This document shows positions 7,762 through 16,825 of a stretch of DNA of 64,000 nt, one piece after another. Numbering within the stretch: the stretch's first letter is position 1; each line of letters starts with the position of its first letter. The stretch spans positions 992,001 to 1,056,000 of the forward strand of contig CAVPSU010000001.1 of assembly GCA_963708715.1 (NCBI GenBank). The letters are read 5' to 3'. Both the position numbers and the translations under genes were made by a program. This DNA is from DAIOEK01 sp963708715. GTDB lineage: Bacteria; Chloroflexota; Anaerolineae; Anaerolineales; Anaerolineaceae. The notes under the pieces are model-generated. The model was given only the letters and a program-made list of their open reading frames with translations, ran no database searches and had not been told where the DNA came from.

Positions 7762-8640
7762 TCAAGACAGGGTAACCATCCCAATTACAACCAGAAAAAT
7801 GATGATTACGATGATGAGGATTACTCCAACTGACACTGCCAGGAAGTATGGAATCTGATATGGATTCACAGGTTTTTTTACGGAAGTAGTTTTCGGTTGC
7901 TCGTATGTGAATTGTTCTTCCGGTGCAACAGACATGTCCATATAAAACGGGGGAGAATCAACAGATTCCTGGACCGTATCCTGTCCATGCCATAACACAG
8001 TCCTTGCCTGGGGAATCGAAGGTAAAAGGTCATCTTCGTGAGTTATCGCTGGTTCGGGGATGGATTGCTTAGATTCAACAGGTTCAGATTCATGGAACTC
8101 TTTTTCCCAGAGTAAGGTCTTTGGAGTTTCATTTATTTGTTCAGATGATGATCCTTCGGGATTCTCCTGGATCGAGGTTTCTGCAATCGTGGCAGACCGT
8201 AATGAATCTATCCAATTTGACTCAGATGCTTCAGACGTCGGAGGTTCCGCTTCAGATCCGATTTGTGGAAACGCGCCGTCCGATATCGACGGATTGCTGG
8301 GATAACCTTGTTTAGGATTTTGCCGCCTACCGCTGAGCACTGGTAAAAATCGGTCAACATCTGCGGGTTCAACTTCCTCCCCCCTCCCTCGCTTGTCGGC
8401 TAATTCAAATTCAAGACGTTGTATTCCACGGATAATTGGTTGAGAACCAGGGCAGAATTGGGATGCGAATTGTAATACTTCGAGCTGCTCAGATACGCGG
8501 GTAAAAGTACTGGAAAACCAGATCCAGGCGGCTTCGTTCTCCGGACTTACTTCCAAAACTGGGCGCAATAGTTTCCGCGCATCCGTCAACCGCTTGGCTT
8601 TGATCAAATCAATTGCCTGTCTGATCGTATATTCATCCAT
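7762..8640 (-). CDS. Membrane-anchored protein with TPR-like N-terminus
   Basis: A 292-residue protein. Residues 1-80 look like one and a half TPR helix pairs (AIDLIKAKRLTDARKLLRPVL, then NEAAWIWFSS), a pattern common in Chloroflexota proteins. A long acidic, low-complexity stretch rich in Glu, Ser and Pro follows (about 90-255), and a single membrane helix sits at the very C-terminus (AVSVGVILIIVIIIFLVVI). This gives a tail-anchored protein with a cytoplasmic interaction domain. Function unknown; the gene upstream on the same strand is another membrane-anchored unknown. Confidence 0.7.
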   Translation of the reverse strand: MDEYTIRQAIDLIKAKRLTDARKLLRPVLEVSPENEAAWIWFSSTFTRVSEQLEVLQFASQFCPGSQPIIRGIQRLEFELADKRGRGEEVEPADVDRFLPVLSGRRQNPKQGYPSNPSISDGAFPQIGSEAEPPTSEASESNWIDSLRSATIAETSIQENPEGSSSEQINETPKTLLWEKEFHESEPVESKQSIPEPAITHEDDLLPSIPQARTVLWHGQDTVQESVDSPPFYMDMSVAPEEQFTYEQPKTTSVKKPVNPYQIPYFLAVSVGVILIIVIIIFLVVIGMVTLS

Positions 8641-8706
8641 CGCTGATTACCAGCCTATTCTCTATCAAGATCTGTCACTAAATCTATTCTCTGAGCCAAC
8701 TCATAG

Positions 8707-9294
8707 TCAGGGTATTGGAGTAGTCTTCGTAGGGATCGGGGTTGTGGTTGGAGTCACCTTTGTCGGAGTAGGGGTATCTGGCACGGGAGCAATGACCACA
8801 ACAAAATCTTTCTCTTGCCGGGCGTGGTCTGTATAGAGTATCAACTTGCCCGAGATCGCCTGCATTTTCTTTGCTCGTAAGGTGATGGATACTTTTTGTT
8901 GCTTGGCAGGATCTATCCTCACGTTGACCATATAACCTGCCCCATCATCGCCGCTAAACCTATCCCCGATGGGAGGATCAGAATTTATAATCACGGAGTT
9001 GTCCATTAACCCAAATGGAAGGACAATTTGCTTAATTGTCACAGGGTCGCTGTCAGGGTTTTGGATGATCACTTCGAGAATGTACTCTTTATTTGGTACG
9101 ATTCCATCAGGGACATTTATATCAATTTTTAATGGTTGATATACCCGAATAGTTTGGGTTGGAGAGATCACGGCTGCCGGGCGATCCGGATTAAGCAATC
9201 TGAATACCAGCCATCCGAGGATGACGGCAACCATCAATAGTATTCCATCTACCAGAACAGCGGTCCAGAATGCCTTTTTTGATCCCATTTCCAT
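8707..9294 (-). CDS. Hypothetical membrane-anchored protein with extracytoplasmic beta domain
   Basis: A 195-residue protein with GGTGGAGCT before its ATG. One membrane segment (about 10-32, AVLVDGILLMVAVILGWLVF) is followed by an exposed domain with beta strands (LKIDINVPDGIVPNKEYILEV, INSDPPIGDRF) that resembles an Ig-like or COG1361-type fold, and a Thr/Pro-rich tail. No catalytic motif is visible. It lies between the TPR-like gene and rpoD on the same strand. Confidence 0.65.
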   Translation of the reverse strand: MEMGSKKAFWTAVLVDGILLMVAVILGWLVFRLLNPDRPAAVISPTQTIRVYQPLKIDINVPDGIVPNKEYILEVIIQNPDSDPVTIKQIVLPFGLMDNSVIINSDPPIGDRFSGDDGAGYMVNVRIDPAKQQKVSITLRAKKMQAISGKLILYTDHARQEKDFVVVIAPVPDTPTPTKVTPTTTPIPTKTTPIP

Positions 9295-9372
9295 AGCTCC
9301 ACCCTTACAAAACTCTGGGGCGTATCTGGGGGTTGAAATCGCAATTGAAATCAGTACGGCTTCATTATGCCA

Positions 9373-11004
9373 TTAACTGAGGTATTCTTTCAAATTTTTA
9401 CTACGGGTTGGATGACGCAATTTCCGTAATGCTTTGGCTTCAATCTGTCTGATTCGTTCGCGGGTTACATTGAAATAACGGCTGACTTCTTCCAGAGTAT
9501 GGTCCTTACCATCAGTAAGCCCGAAGCGTAATTCCAATACCTGTCGTTCCCTTTCTGACAAGATCGCTAATGCGCTTTGCACTTGTTCACGTAACATCTC
9601 ACGCGCAGCAGCATCCATTGGTTCAAGTGCCTCATCATCTTCAATGAAGTCACCCAACTGGCTGCTTTCTTCATCACCTACCGGTCGCTCCAGTGAGACA
9701 GGTTCTTCTGCCGATTGCAGGATCTTTTGCACCTTCTGAGCGCTCCATTGCCAGCGTCGGAGCAACGCCGGGTCTAACGGTTTTCCTTCGGATTGAGCCA
9801 GGCGGATCGCGATCACATCCTCTGCAGCCATAAAGTCACCTTCCAACGCAAGCTCCTCGTTGGTTGGCTCTCTTCCCAATCCCTGGACCAGTTTCCTCTG
9901 TACCCGTAATAATCGGGTGATCGACTCAAATAAATGGACGGGGATACGGATGGTGCGGGCTTGTTCTGCAATATAGCGGCTGATGGACTGTCGAATCCAC
10001 CAGGTGGCATACGTGCTGAATTTAAATCCACGTGTGGGATCGAATTTCGTTACTGCACGCAATAATCCGAGGTTGCCTTCCTGGATCAAATCCAGGAATG
10101 AAATACCCCTACCGAGGTAACGTTTGGCAATACTGACCACTAACCGTAGATTTGCCCGTATGAGGGTCTGATTCGAATCATCGGATCTTCGCTGGACGCC
10201 TTCCAATTCCGCCTTTAATGCATCCAATGATGGTAAGAATTTAACAATATACTCTTTGTCTGGAAATTCATAGGTCTTCTGTAAATATCCCAGGATCGCC
10301 TCTGCCGTTTCAGGGGGAGTCAGATACATGCACAGAAAGACATTAAAAGCATTCCGGACCAGTCCATCCCAAAGGGGATTCTTTCCCCATTCGCCGTTGT
10401 CCAAATAATCCCTCAAGTAGGAAGGATCGTCAGCCTGCCATTGTTTTCGAAGGAACTGCGCCTCAGTAAGGACCAGAGAGGCATCTGGCGGGTCATATTT
10501 CATACGGACAGCGTCCTCTTCGAGACGTTTCCAGTAGGTTATCAATTCCTGGCAAAGACTGTCGAAGACATAGTTCGCCTGATCATCGCCATTACAATCC
10601 GGTGTTAATTTTTCCTGGATTGCATGAATAAAACGGATGGCTTCAATTCTGGCTGCCAAACGAAACTCACTATCAGCATCCAATAAATGGATCTGACCAA
10701 TCTCTTTCAAATATAATCGAACAGGATCTTCTGATAACTCTACAACCAGGCTGGATGGTTCTGGCTCCTCGATGATGTCTGCAGCCAGAATATCTCCGAT
10801 TTCTGCCAGATTCTGATTGAGCAATTGCTCATCAGGTTCCTCCACTGCAATCATGTCCTCGGGAAGGAACATATCCGGGGAAACACCGCCATCTTCATCC
10901 AGCAGCGGTCTGATGGTTGATTCCCCATCCGAGCTTTTGCCTGTCCGCTTCCGAACCGGTTTGGCACTCCCGCTTTCTCTGGGTAGTCTCACTTGTTTGG
11001 CCAT
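9373..11004 (-). CDS. rpoD: Primary RNA polymerase sigma factor (sigma-70 / SigA)
   Basis: Region 1.2 (DPVRLYLKEIGQI, about 95) is followed by a nonconserved insert of about 130 residues, then the full region 2 with LDLIQEGNLGLLRAV and FSTYATWWIRQ for -10 recognition, and region 4.2 at the end with TLEEVSRYFNVTRERIRQIE for -35 binding. This is the housekeeping sigma factor. Region 3 contains an extra helical stretch around residues 400-435. The ATG at 11004 is chosen over the GTG 12 bases upstream because GGTGGAAGAG sits at the right distance from it. It lies 21 bases after dnaG, the classical macromolecular-synthesis arrangement. Confidence 0.97.
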   Translation of the reverse strand: MAKQVRLPRESGSAKPVRKRTGKSSDGESTIRPLLDEDGGVSPDMFLPEDMIAVEEPDEQLLNQNLAEIGDILAADIIEEPEPSSLVVELSEDPVRLYLKEIGQIHLLDADSEFRLAARIEAIRFIHAIQEKLTPDCNGDDQANYVFDSLCQELITYWKRLEEDAVRMKYDPPDASLVLTEAQFLRKQWQADDPSYLRDYLDNGEWGKNPLWDGLVRNAFNVFLCMYLTPPETAEAILGYLQKTYEFPDKEYIVKFLPSLDALKAELEGVQRRSDDSNQTLIRANLRLVVSIAKRYLGRGISFLDLIQEGNLGLLRAVTKFDPTRGFKFSTYATWWIRQSISRYIAEQARTIRIPVHLFESITRLLRVQRKLVQGLGREPTNEELALEGDFMAAEDVIAIRLAQSEGKPLDPALLRRWQWSAQKVQKILQSAEEPVSLERPVGDEESSQLGDFIEDDEALEPMDAAAREMLREQVQSALAILSERERQVLELRFGLTDGKDHTLEEVSRYFNVTRERIRQIEAKALRKLRHPTRSKNLKEYLS

Positions 11005-11025
11005 GATCTCTTCCACCTGTCCTCG

Positions 11026-12957
11026 TTATGATTGAATCCTGGAAAGGGATCCCAGGGCGACGTTTAGAGAACGTAATTGTTGTGTGTACTGTAACACCAT
11101 TTCCTGATATGGGGTATTACTTTCACTATCCTTTACATCTTTATCATCTTGCAGATATCTTAACTCGCGTAGGTTTTGGTTGATCACCTGAGTCCGAATA
11201 CGAATTACCGTCCGAAAAAGATCGTCCAACCACAAGTCCGGTTTTCGCTCAGTTGTCAGATGATGTTTCTTGGATTCATCTTCATATTCAGCAAGTCCGA
11301 CCGGTTTTTGTTCTTGAATAAATTCTGTAGGCTCCAATTCGTCCTGTGAAAGGGATTGGGTAATTATCTCAAAGAAAAGTTGATTTTGGGTGGCAGAAAA
11401 ATCCTGGGGTAAAAGTCGTTCAAGTGAATTTTGTTGCAACAAGCGATCCAGCCGATGTAACAACGCGGGTTGTTGAAGCAACGTGGCGAGTAGATATCGT
11501 TCCATCGGGATTACAGGATCGAGTAAATCGGCATCCGTTGAGGCTCTTGAAGGTGTCTGATCGTCATTCTCGGAAGAACGACGCCGATTTCGGTAAGCAG
11601 ATGATCTACCACCAGAATTGGATCTGGAATGAACCCCCAGCAAAGTATTTTCATCCACCTTCAATAATCGAGCCAGCCTTTGTCGGTATGTATCTCGCTC
11701 AACAAGACTTGGGACATCTTCTATTAATGGGATGATTGATGCCGCGATCTCACGTTTCACTTTTGGATCCTGCAAATCCTGACCTTCTGCCAGGGCGTCC
11801 ATCACATGGATGACTAGTGGCTTGGCTGTATCCAATATCGTCTTCCATTCAGCCGGGTCACGTAATACGACTTCATCAGGATCCATACCCTCCGGAATCG
11901 TTGTAACCCGAATATCTGCCTGAAGACGAGATTCCTGTCGGAGTAATCCGTGCACATCCAACACAAGGTCAGTTTCTTTATCCATTGCTTCCCGGGCGAG
12001 TTGCAAACCGCGCAGGGTTGCCTTCTGACCGGCTGCATCTGCATCCAGTGCTAATATGATGCGATGGGTATATTTCTTCAACATCCGCAACTGATCTTCT
12101 GTAAGGGCTGTTCCCATCGGTGAGATCGTGTTGGTATAACCGGCCTGGTGAAGAATGATCACATCCAGGTATCCTTCCACAATGACTGCCTGATCTTGCG
12201 CACGAATGGATTTTCTTGCAGAATCCAATCCATATAGCAATCGTCCTTTATCGAATAAGGCGGTCTGAGGAGAATTCAAGAATTTTGGCATGTCGTTTGG
12301 GTCTAAAATTCTTGCGCCAAATCCTGCCATATGCCCATTTGGATCTCGAATTGGGATCATGATCCGATTTCGAAAGCGATCATATATTCCACCTTCATCA
12401 CGTTCAGAAACCAATCCCGCCTCGATCATCCTGGCGGCATCCACTCCCTTGCCGGACAAATACCGAACCAGGTTATCCCAACCGGCTGGTGCATAACCAA
12501 TCATGAAATGATCGAGTGTATCCTGACTTAACCCCCGCTTCTGAAGGTAAGCCGTTGCTATTTTTCCGGATGCCTGATTAACCAGTTGATTACGATAGTA
12601 AATCACGACATCTTCGAGAAGTTGGCTTATCCGATTATTTGATTCATCCTGTTGGACACGCTGGGGAGTGAGAGGTTCCAATTGGACACCGGCTTTTTGA
12701 GCCAGAAATTTCAGGGTGGTTGGAAAATCCCAGCCTTCCCGTTTCATTACATACTTAAAGATATCTCCACCTTCATTGCATTGTCCAAAACACCGCCAGG
12801 TGCCGGAATCTTGAAATACAACAAATGCAGGAGTATGAACATTGGTGTGGAATGGACAAAAGCCGGTAAAGTTCTTACCGGTTTTTCTCAGTTTTACCGT
12901 CTCAGAGACAATATCCACAATATCAAGACGGCTCTTAATCTCATCGGTTGCGGTCAT
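11026..12957 (-). CDS. dnaG: DNA primase
   Basis: A 643-residue primase. The N-terminal zinc-binding domain has CPFH (about 34) and a second cysteine pair CFGQC (about 56), spaced C-x3-C rather than the more usual C-x2-C. The catalytic core includes DRFRNRIMIPI and the Toprim motifs VEGYLDVI and LALDADAAG. The C-terminal part (about 450-643) would bind DnaB helicase. It makes the RNA primers for replication. The rpoD start lies 21 bases downstream, so the two are likely one transcript. Confidence 0.96.
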   Translation of the reverse strand: MTATDEIKSRLDIVDIVSETVKLRKTGKNFTGFCPFHTNVHTPAFVVFQDSGTWRCFGQCNEGGDIFKYVMKREGWDFPTTLKFLAQKAGVQLEPLTPQRVQQDESNNRISQLLEDVVIYYRNQLVNQASGKIATAYLQKRGLSQDTLDHFMIGYAPAGWDNLVRYLSGKGVDAARMIEAGLVSERDEGGIYDRFRNRIMIPIRDPNGHMAGFGARILDPNDMPKFLNSPQTALFDKGRLLYGLDSARKSIRAQDQAVIVEGYLDVIILHQAGYTNTISPMGTALTEDQLRMLKKYTHRIILALDADAAGQKATLRGLQLAREAMDKETDLVLDVHGLLRQESRLQADIRVTTIPEGMDPDEVVLRDPAEWKTILDTAKPLVIHVMDALAEGQDLQDPKVKREIAASIIPLIEDVPSLVERDTYRQRLARLLKVDENTLLGVHSRSNSGGRSSAYRNRRRSSENDDQTPSRASTDADLLDPVIPMERYLLATLLQQPALLHRLDRLLQQNSLERLLPQDFSATQNQLFFEIITQSLSQDELEPTEFIQEQKPVGLAEYEDESKKHHLTTERKPDLWLDDLFRTVIRIRTQVINQNLRELRYLQDDKDVKDSESNTPYQEMVLQYTQQLRSLNVALGSLSRIQS

Positions 12958-13038
12958 ATCGTATGGGAATTATAGACTCGGCTGGGTGGAATCGCAACCT
13001 ACCCATAAAGGTTCCGGGGCGATTGGACAATCCAGTGA

Positions 13039-14997
13039 TTATTCGTTAACGCAACCATCCCGGGGGTCTATCCGCTCTAAATTCCAGAGACTGCTCCTCG
13101 AAGTCGCATCCATCCGGTAGCTGCATACGCCGGGTCTGGTTATACCGATCCGTACTAATTGGTATAAGGGGAATGCGGGTAAGTTCTGATTAAACAGCTC
13201 CTGAGTTTTTTGTTGTAAGGTGTTGTAATCGGTCTCGCCGGGTAAGACATTGCTGGCAGTCTGACAGGCAGAATCATATTCCTTTGAGGAATATCCTGAG
13301 ATATTGACCCCAAACCAAAAGCTTTTTGCAGTATTTATCTGATTCGTTATATAGAACCGGCATGGCGGCATGGTGCTGGGACTCCACGAAAATTGTGCAA
13401 GGTCGAATTTTCGACCAAACAATACACCTGACGGACCCTCTTTAAATAATTCTTCGGGGGCAAGATATTTCAAGTCGACTGGAATTCCACACGCAGCCAT
13501 ATCCGAAGCGATCTGGGCACTCACTTTTTTCCGTAACTCGGCATTGGATGTGTAATATGTGAATTGTAGAGGAGTGCCTAAAAATACTGTGGGAATATTA
13601 ACGGCTACCCTCGGGGTGAGCGGATTTTTATCCATATCCTTCCATCCTATCTCATCCAAAAGGGCGCTACCCTTGTCTGGATCAAATAGAATTGCAGCAT
13701 CCGTTGGAAGCGCGATTGGACTACCCGTTCCCAAATAACTGACTGGTATTGCGGAAGCACCAGCCCAGAGCTCATCCACAATTTTCTGCCGGTTGATACA
13801 CATCGCCAGAGCCTGTCTGGTTCGTTGGTCACCCAGGATATCTTGTCTGTCACCTAAGTTGGGAGAAAATCCATCATCATAGGAGGAAGGTGTGATTCCA
13901 AAGTAGAGCCCTTCCCACACTGGAGATGGAGTGATCGCGGCTGTCAACTTACCCGCCTGCTGAAGCTCCAATATGGTTGAGATTTGTTCATCTAAGAGTG
14001 TTGATTCGTCCAATATGTCACACGCTCCGGTGAGCAATGCTTCCAGGCTTTGTTCTGGGGTTGTCTCCAAAAACCGAAATTGGATAAAGTCTACCTTTGG
14101 AAGTCCCTCACTTGTACGGAAATAGGCTGGGTTCTTGACGAGGGTAATATGATCACCAGCAACCCATTCTTTTACCATAAAAGGTCCCCAGCTAAGTGGC
14201 TTCTCAGTTGCCAATGGATCTGAAGCAATTGAAGCAAAATCCTTTCCGCTAAAGATGTGCTCAGGTTGGGGAATCCAGAAATGCGTCATGTACTGCTGGT
14301 CCCGAAAACCGGGAACACCCAGCCAGACTGCCGATAATTCGTCTGTTGCACTGTACTGGGCAGTCTTTCGGATCAGCTCTTTGCTACCAGAATACCCCGG
14401 ATCACTGGCGAGTCGGAATGAGAATACCGAATCTGAAGCTTTCAATGGAGTTCCATCGGACCAGGTCAATCCAGCTTTGAGTTTGTAGGTGACCATTAAT
14501 TGGTCCATCTGTACATCACCTGTCCCTGCGTATTGCTTTGCACACTCCCCGGATGAACAACCTGAAGGCAGGTAGGTCACTCCCTTTTGCAACGACTGCA
14601 AGTTACCATCAATATCGACGATATCCATCCCTTCTTTTACAGTTACAGGCGATAATTGCGCATCACCATCCTGAAGATTGGGGATTTTTTCAAGGATCAC
14701 CGGTAGATATTCATACTGGACAAAATCAATCGGTCCATCATAGAGTCCTTCCAACACAGACCAGGTGGATTGACTCCTTGCGCTTGAATAAAGAAATAAA
14801 CTTTCAGGTTCGGTACCGATACAAACACTCATTCCAACCGGTTCAGGCGTTGGTGTTGACGGTATTGCGGTTGCGATCAGTGTTTCAACTGCTGCTGTCG
14901 AGGTCGGTATATTGGTAGGATTACCTGCGCATCCACTGACACCGAAAAGGATGATCGCTAGTGAAAGGTAAACAAAGTTTTGGGCGAGTTTATTCAT
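13039..14997 (-). CDS. Oligopeptide-binding lipoprotein (ABC transporter, SBP family 5)
   Basis: A 652-residue extracytoplasmic solute-binding protein. The ATG at 14997 is preferred over a TTG 12 bases upstream. The signal peptide ends in the lipobox GVSGC and a Thr/Pro linker follows. The family 5 scaffold is visible in LTWSDGTPLKASDSVFSF and in RQALAMCINRQKIVDELW. It binds peptides or similar small polar solutes and delivers them to a Dpp-type permease. It lies 15 bases downstream of a cytochrome c lipoprotein gene and is separated from the main transporter operon by a terminator at 15718-15750, so it is a second, separately expressed binding protein. Confidence 0.9.
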   Translation of the reverse strand: MNKLAQNFVYLSLAIILFGVSGCAGNPTNIPTSTAAVETLIATAIPSTPTPEPVGMSVCIGTEPESLFLYSSARSQSTWSVLEGLYDGPIDFVQYEYLPVILEKIPNLQDGDAQLSPVTVKEGMDIVDIDGNLQSLQKGVTYLPSGCSSGECAKQYAGTGDVQMDQLMVTYKLKAGLTWSDGTPLKASDSVFSFRLASDPGYSGSKELIRKTAQYSATDELSAVWLGVPGFRDQQYMTHFWIPQPEHIFSGKDFASIASDPLATEKPLSWGPFMVKEWVAGDHITLVKNPAYFRTSEGLPKVDFIQFRFLETTPEQSLEALLTGACDILDESTLLDEQISTILELQQAGKLTAAITPSPVWEGLYFGITPSSYDDGFSPNLGDRQDILGDQRTRQALAMCINRQKIVDELWAGASAIPVSYLGTGSPIALPTDAAILFDPDKGSALLDEIGWKDMDKNPLTPRVAVNIPTVFLGTPLQFTYYTSNAELRKKVSAQIASDMAACGIPVDLKYLAPEELFKEGPSGVLFGRKFDLAQFSWSPSTMPPCRFYITNQINTAKSFWFGVNISGYSSKEYDSACQTASNVLPGETDYNTLQQKTQELFNQNLPAFPLYQLVRIGITRPGVCSYRMDATSRSSLWNLERIDPRDGCVNE

Positions 14998-15012
14998 TGT
15001 TTTTTCCAAATT

Positions 15013-15594
15013 TCATTGTGTTTTGATAAGTATGAAAGGAGCGGTCAGATCGCTCAAATTGATTTTATTCAACAGTAAGCCGTTCGCTTCCAGAAGAAAC
15101 GCAGTCAATTGCCAATACTCATCCGCCTTGAGATAACCAGGATTCCACCAGGGCATGGTTTTTTCCAGATAATCATGCAAGTTCTTTGCGTTTTCGTAAT
15201 GGTCCAGTACTCCTGAACCGATCACAACCGGCGCGTAATCTGGAATTACAAATCCTTCTGGTGGGTGTTTCGGTCCATGACATCTCGATTGAAAACAGTT
15301 GTTATCGGGAGGATCCAATTCTTTGCGCCACTCATCCAAGCCTTGACCCACGTCTCCATGACAAGTCATACAGACTTGACAGTATACGAATGCTCCCTGT
15401 TCAGACTGGCTGGGTTGCTCTGGCACAATCGGACATGTGAGTGGATCATCCCTTTTCATCTGACCCGGGATCTCCGTCTTTGGAACGATCGGCATTTTCA
15501 CCTGCTGTGGTGAACATGATGTTGCGATTATAAAAAGCATAACCACAACTCCCACTATCCCGATACCGTATGGCAGTAAGCGTTTTTGAGGCAT
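15013..15594 (-). CDS. Cytochrome c lipoprotein with a second CX4CH site
   Basis: A 193-residue protein with an N-terminal hydrophobic segment ending in the lipobox ATSC. A heme c site CMTCHG occurs near residue 74, and a second possible heme site CFQSRCHG, with four residues between the cysteines instead of two, about 26 residues later. CX4CH sites are known but uncommon in heme c proteins; the segment could instead be a disulfide. The C-terminal half is helical and rich in Trp/Tyr, as in class I cytochromes. TATAAT at 15606-15611 (minus strand) lies only 12 bases before the ATG, so the leader is very short. Its cotranscription with a peptide-binding protein is odd. Confidence 0.82.
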   Translation of the reverse strand: MPQKRLLPYGIGIVGVVVMLFIIATSCSPQQVKMPIVPKTEIPGQMKRDDPLTCPIVPEQPSQSEQGAFVYCQVCMTCHGDVGQGLDEWRKELDPPDNNCFQSRCHGPKHPPEGFVIPDYAPVVIGSGVLDHYENAKNLHDYLEKTMPWWNPGYLKADEYWQLTAFLLEANGLLLNKINLSDLTAPFILIKTQ

Positions 15595-15717
15595 AGAATG
15601 GATTAATTATACTTGGATATGCGTTGTCACCCGGGCTGTCGACCTTTCAATTACTAATGACTGACCGATTCCTGCAAAGAGAACCCTTAATCTGAGAAGG
15701 AGTTGGTTGAACTCAAT

Positions 15718-15750
15718 AAAAAATCCGGGCGGATTGACGACCACCCGGAT
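15718..15750 (-). terminator. Terminator after dppC
   Basis: On the minus strand ATCCGGGTGG pairs with CCGCCCGGAT around a TCGTCAAT loop and runs into a T tract (the A run at 15718-15722). It ends the dpp transcript 24 bases after dppC. Confidence 0.85.
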
Positions 15751-15773
15751 CATTTATGATGAGACAATTTCTC

Positions 15774-16811
15774 TTATGCACCTCGTCCGCGCATGCGGGG
15801 ATCCATGATATCCCGTAGAGCGTCGCCAACCAGGTTCCAACCGAGCACGAAAAGGATCAACGTCACACCGGGATATACAACGATATACCAATACCGTGTC
15901 AATTGGGGGATCCAGCTTCTTGCAAAGCTGATGATCTGACCCCAGTCGGCATAACCCGTTTCCGTACCGATACCCAGGAAACTCAAAACTGCAAAAGAAA
16001 TTACGATGGTCCCAATATCCAGCGAAGCCACAACCAGGGTTGGATAGATGGCATTCGGGATGATATGACGCAGGAGGATCCTTCCGTCTTTGGCACCTAC
16101 GACTCGGGCAGCCATCACATAATCACGTTCGCGCACGGAAAGGATATCGCCCCGGATGAGACGGGCATAACTCATCCATCCGAATGCGATCAACGCAATG
16201 GTGGCAGGCCACAATCCTTTCCCAAGCACCGGTGTCAGGATCGCCGATAGAGTCAGGGCAGCCATTAAGAAGGGGAAAGCCATGAATATTTCGGTGATAC
16301 GTTGGAGAATTTGATCGAGCCAACCGCCATAAAAGGCAGAGAGGCTTCCGATTAGAATGCCTATCAAAAGGGTGATCCCTTCAATTATTACGCCGACTTT
16401 GAGGGCAGTCCGAGTACCCCAGATGACACCGTAGAAGATATCCCATTGTCCACTGGCTGTTCCGAATATATGCACCCATGTTTCTTTTCCAGTAATGCCA
16501 TACCAGAATGGTATTTTTGGAGCATTCTGAATCCAGGCGGTACCAGGATCTTTTGGTACTGGAGAATAACCATCACGAGGCACCAGGTATGGATCGCGTT
16601 GATTGACCTGTGGGATGATGGCTGGAGCAAATATCGCGACCAGGATGAAGAATAAAATCAAAGTTGATCCAACAACCGAAAGGGGGTTCTTCAAGACACC
16701 CATCAATATCCGGTAGAATTCCGGTCCTAGCGTCTGTTCCAGTTTGGAAATATTCCGCTGTGGGAGATCATCAATGTCGATGTGCTTTAATTCTGTTTGT
16801 GGTGTTGTCAT
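15774..16811 (-). CDS. dppC: Peptide ABC transporter permease, DppC type
   Basis: A 345-residue inner-membrane permease. An N-terminal OppC-like helix (about 40-62, VGSTLILFFILVAIFAPAII) is followed by the BPD transmembrane core, with the EAA-type loop VVGAKDGRILLRHIIPN (about 250) that contacts the ATPase. The ending ALRDIMDPRMRGR is typical of DppC/OppC. It pairs with the DppB permease whose stop lies 15 bases upstream. A long periplasmic loop after the first helix (about 65-115) is larger than in E. coli DppC but common in this phylum. Confidence 0.94.
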   Translation of the reverse strand: MTTPQTELKHIDIDDLPQRNISKLEQTLGPEFYRILMGVLKNPLSVVGSTLILFFILVAIFAPAIIPQVNQRDPYLVPRDGYSPVPKDPGTAWIQNAPKIPFWYGITGKETWVHIFGTASGQWDIFYGVIWGTRTALKVGVIIEGITLLIGILIGSLSAFYGGWLDQILQRITEIFMAFPFLMAALTLSAILTPVLGKGLWPATIALIAFGWMSYARLIRGDILSVRERDYVMAARVVGAKDGRILLRHIIPNAIYPTLVVASLDIGTIVISFAVLSFLGIGTETGYADWGQIISFARSWIPQLTRYWYIVVYPGVTLILFVLGWNLVGDALRDIMDPRMRGRGA

Positions 16812-16825
16812 TGTTTCATACTCCT

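Noticed and set aside
9813..12975. Several plus-strand frames opposite rpoD and dnaG
   Set aside because: They lack ribosome sites and family matches and lie entirely antisense to highly conserved genes.
15013..15594. Cytochrome gene as part of the dpp operon
   Set aside because: A clear terminator at 15718-15750 and a separate TATAAT at 15606-15611 make it a different transcript.
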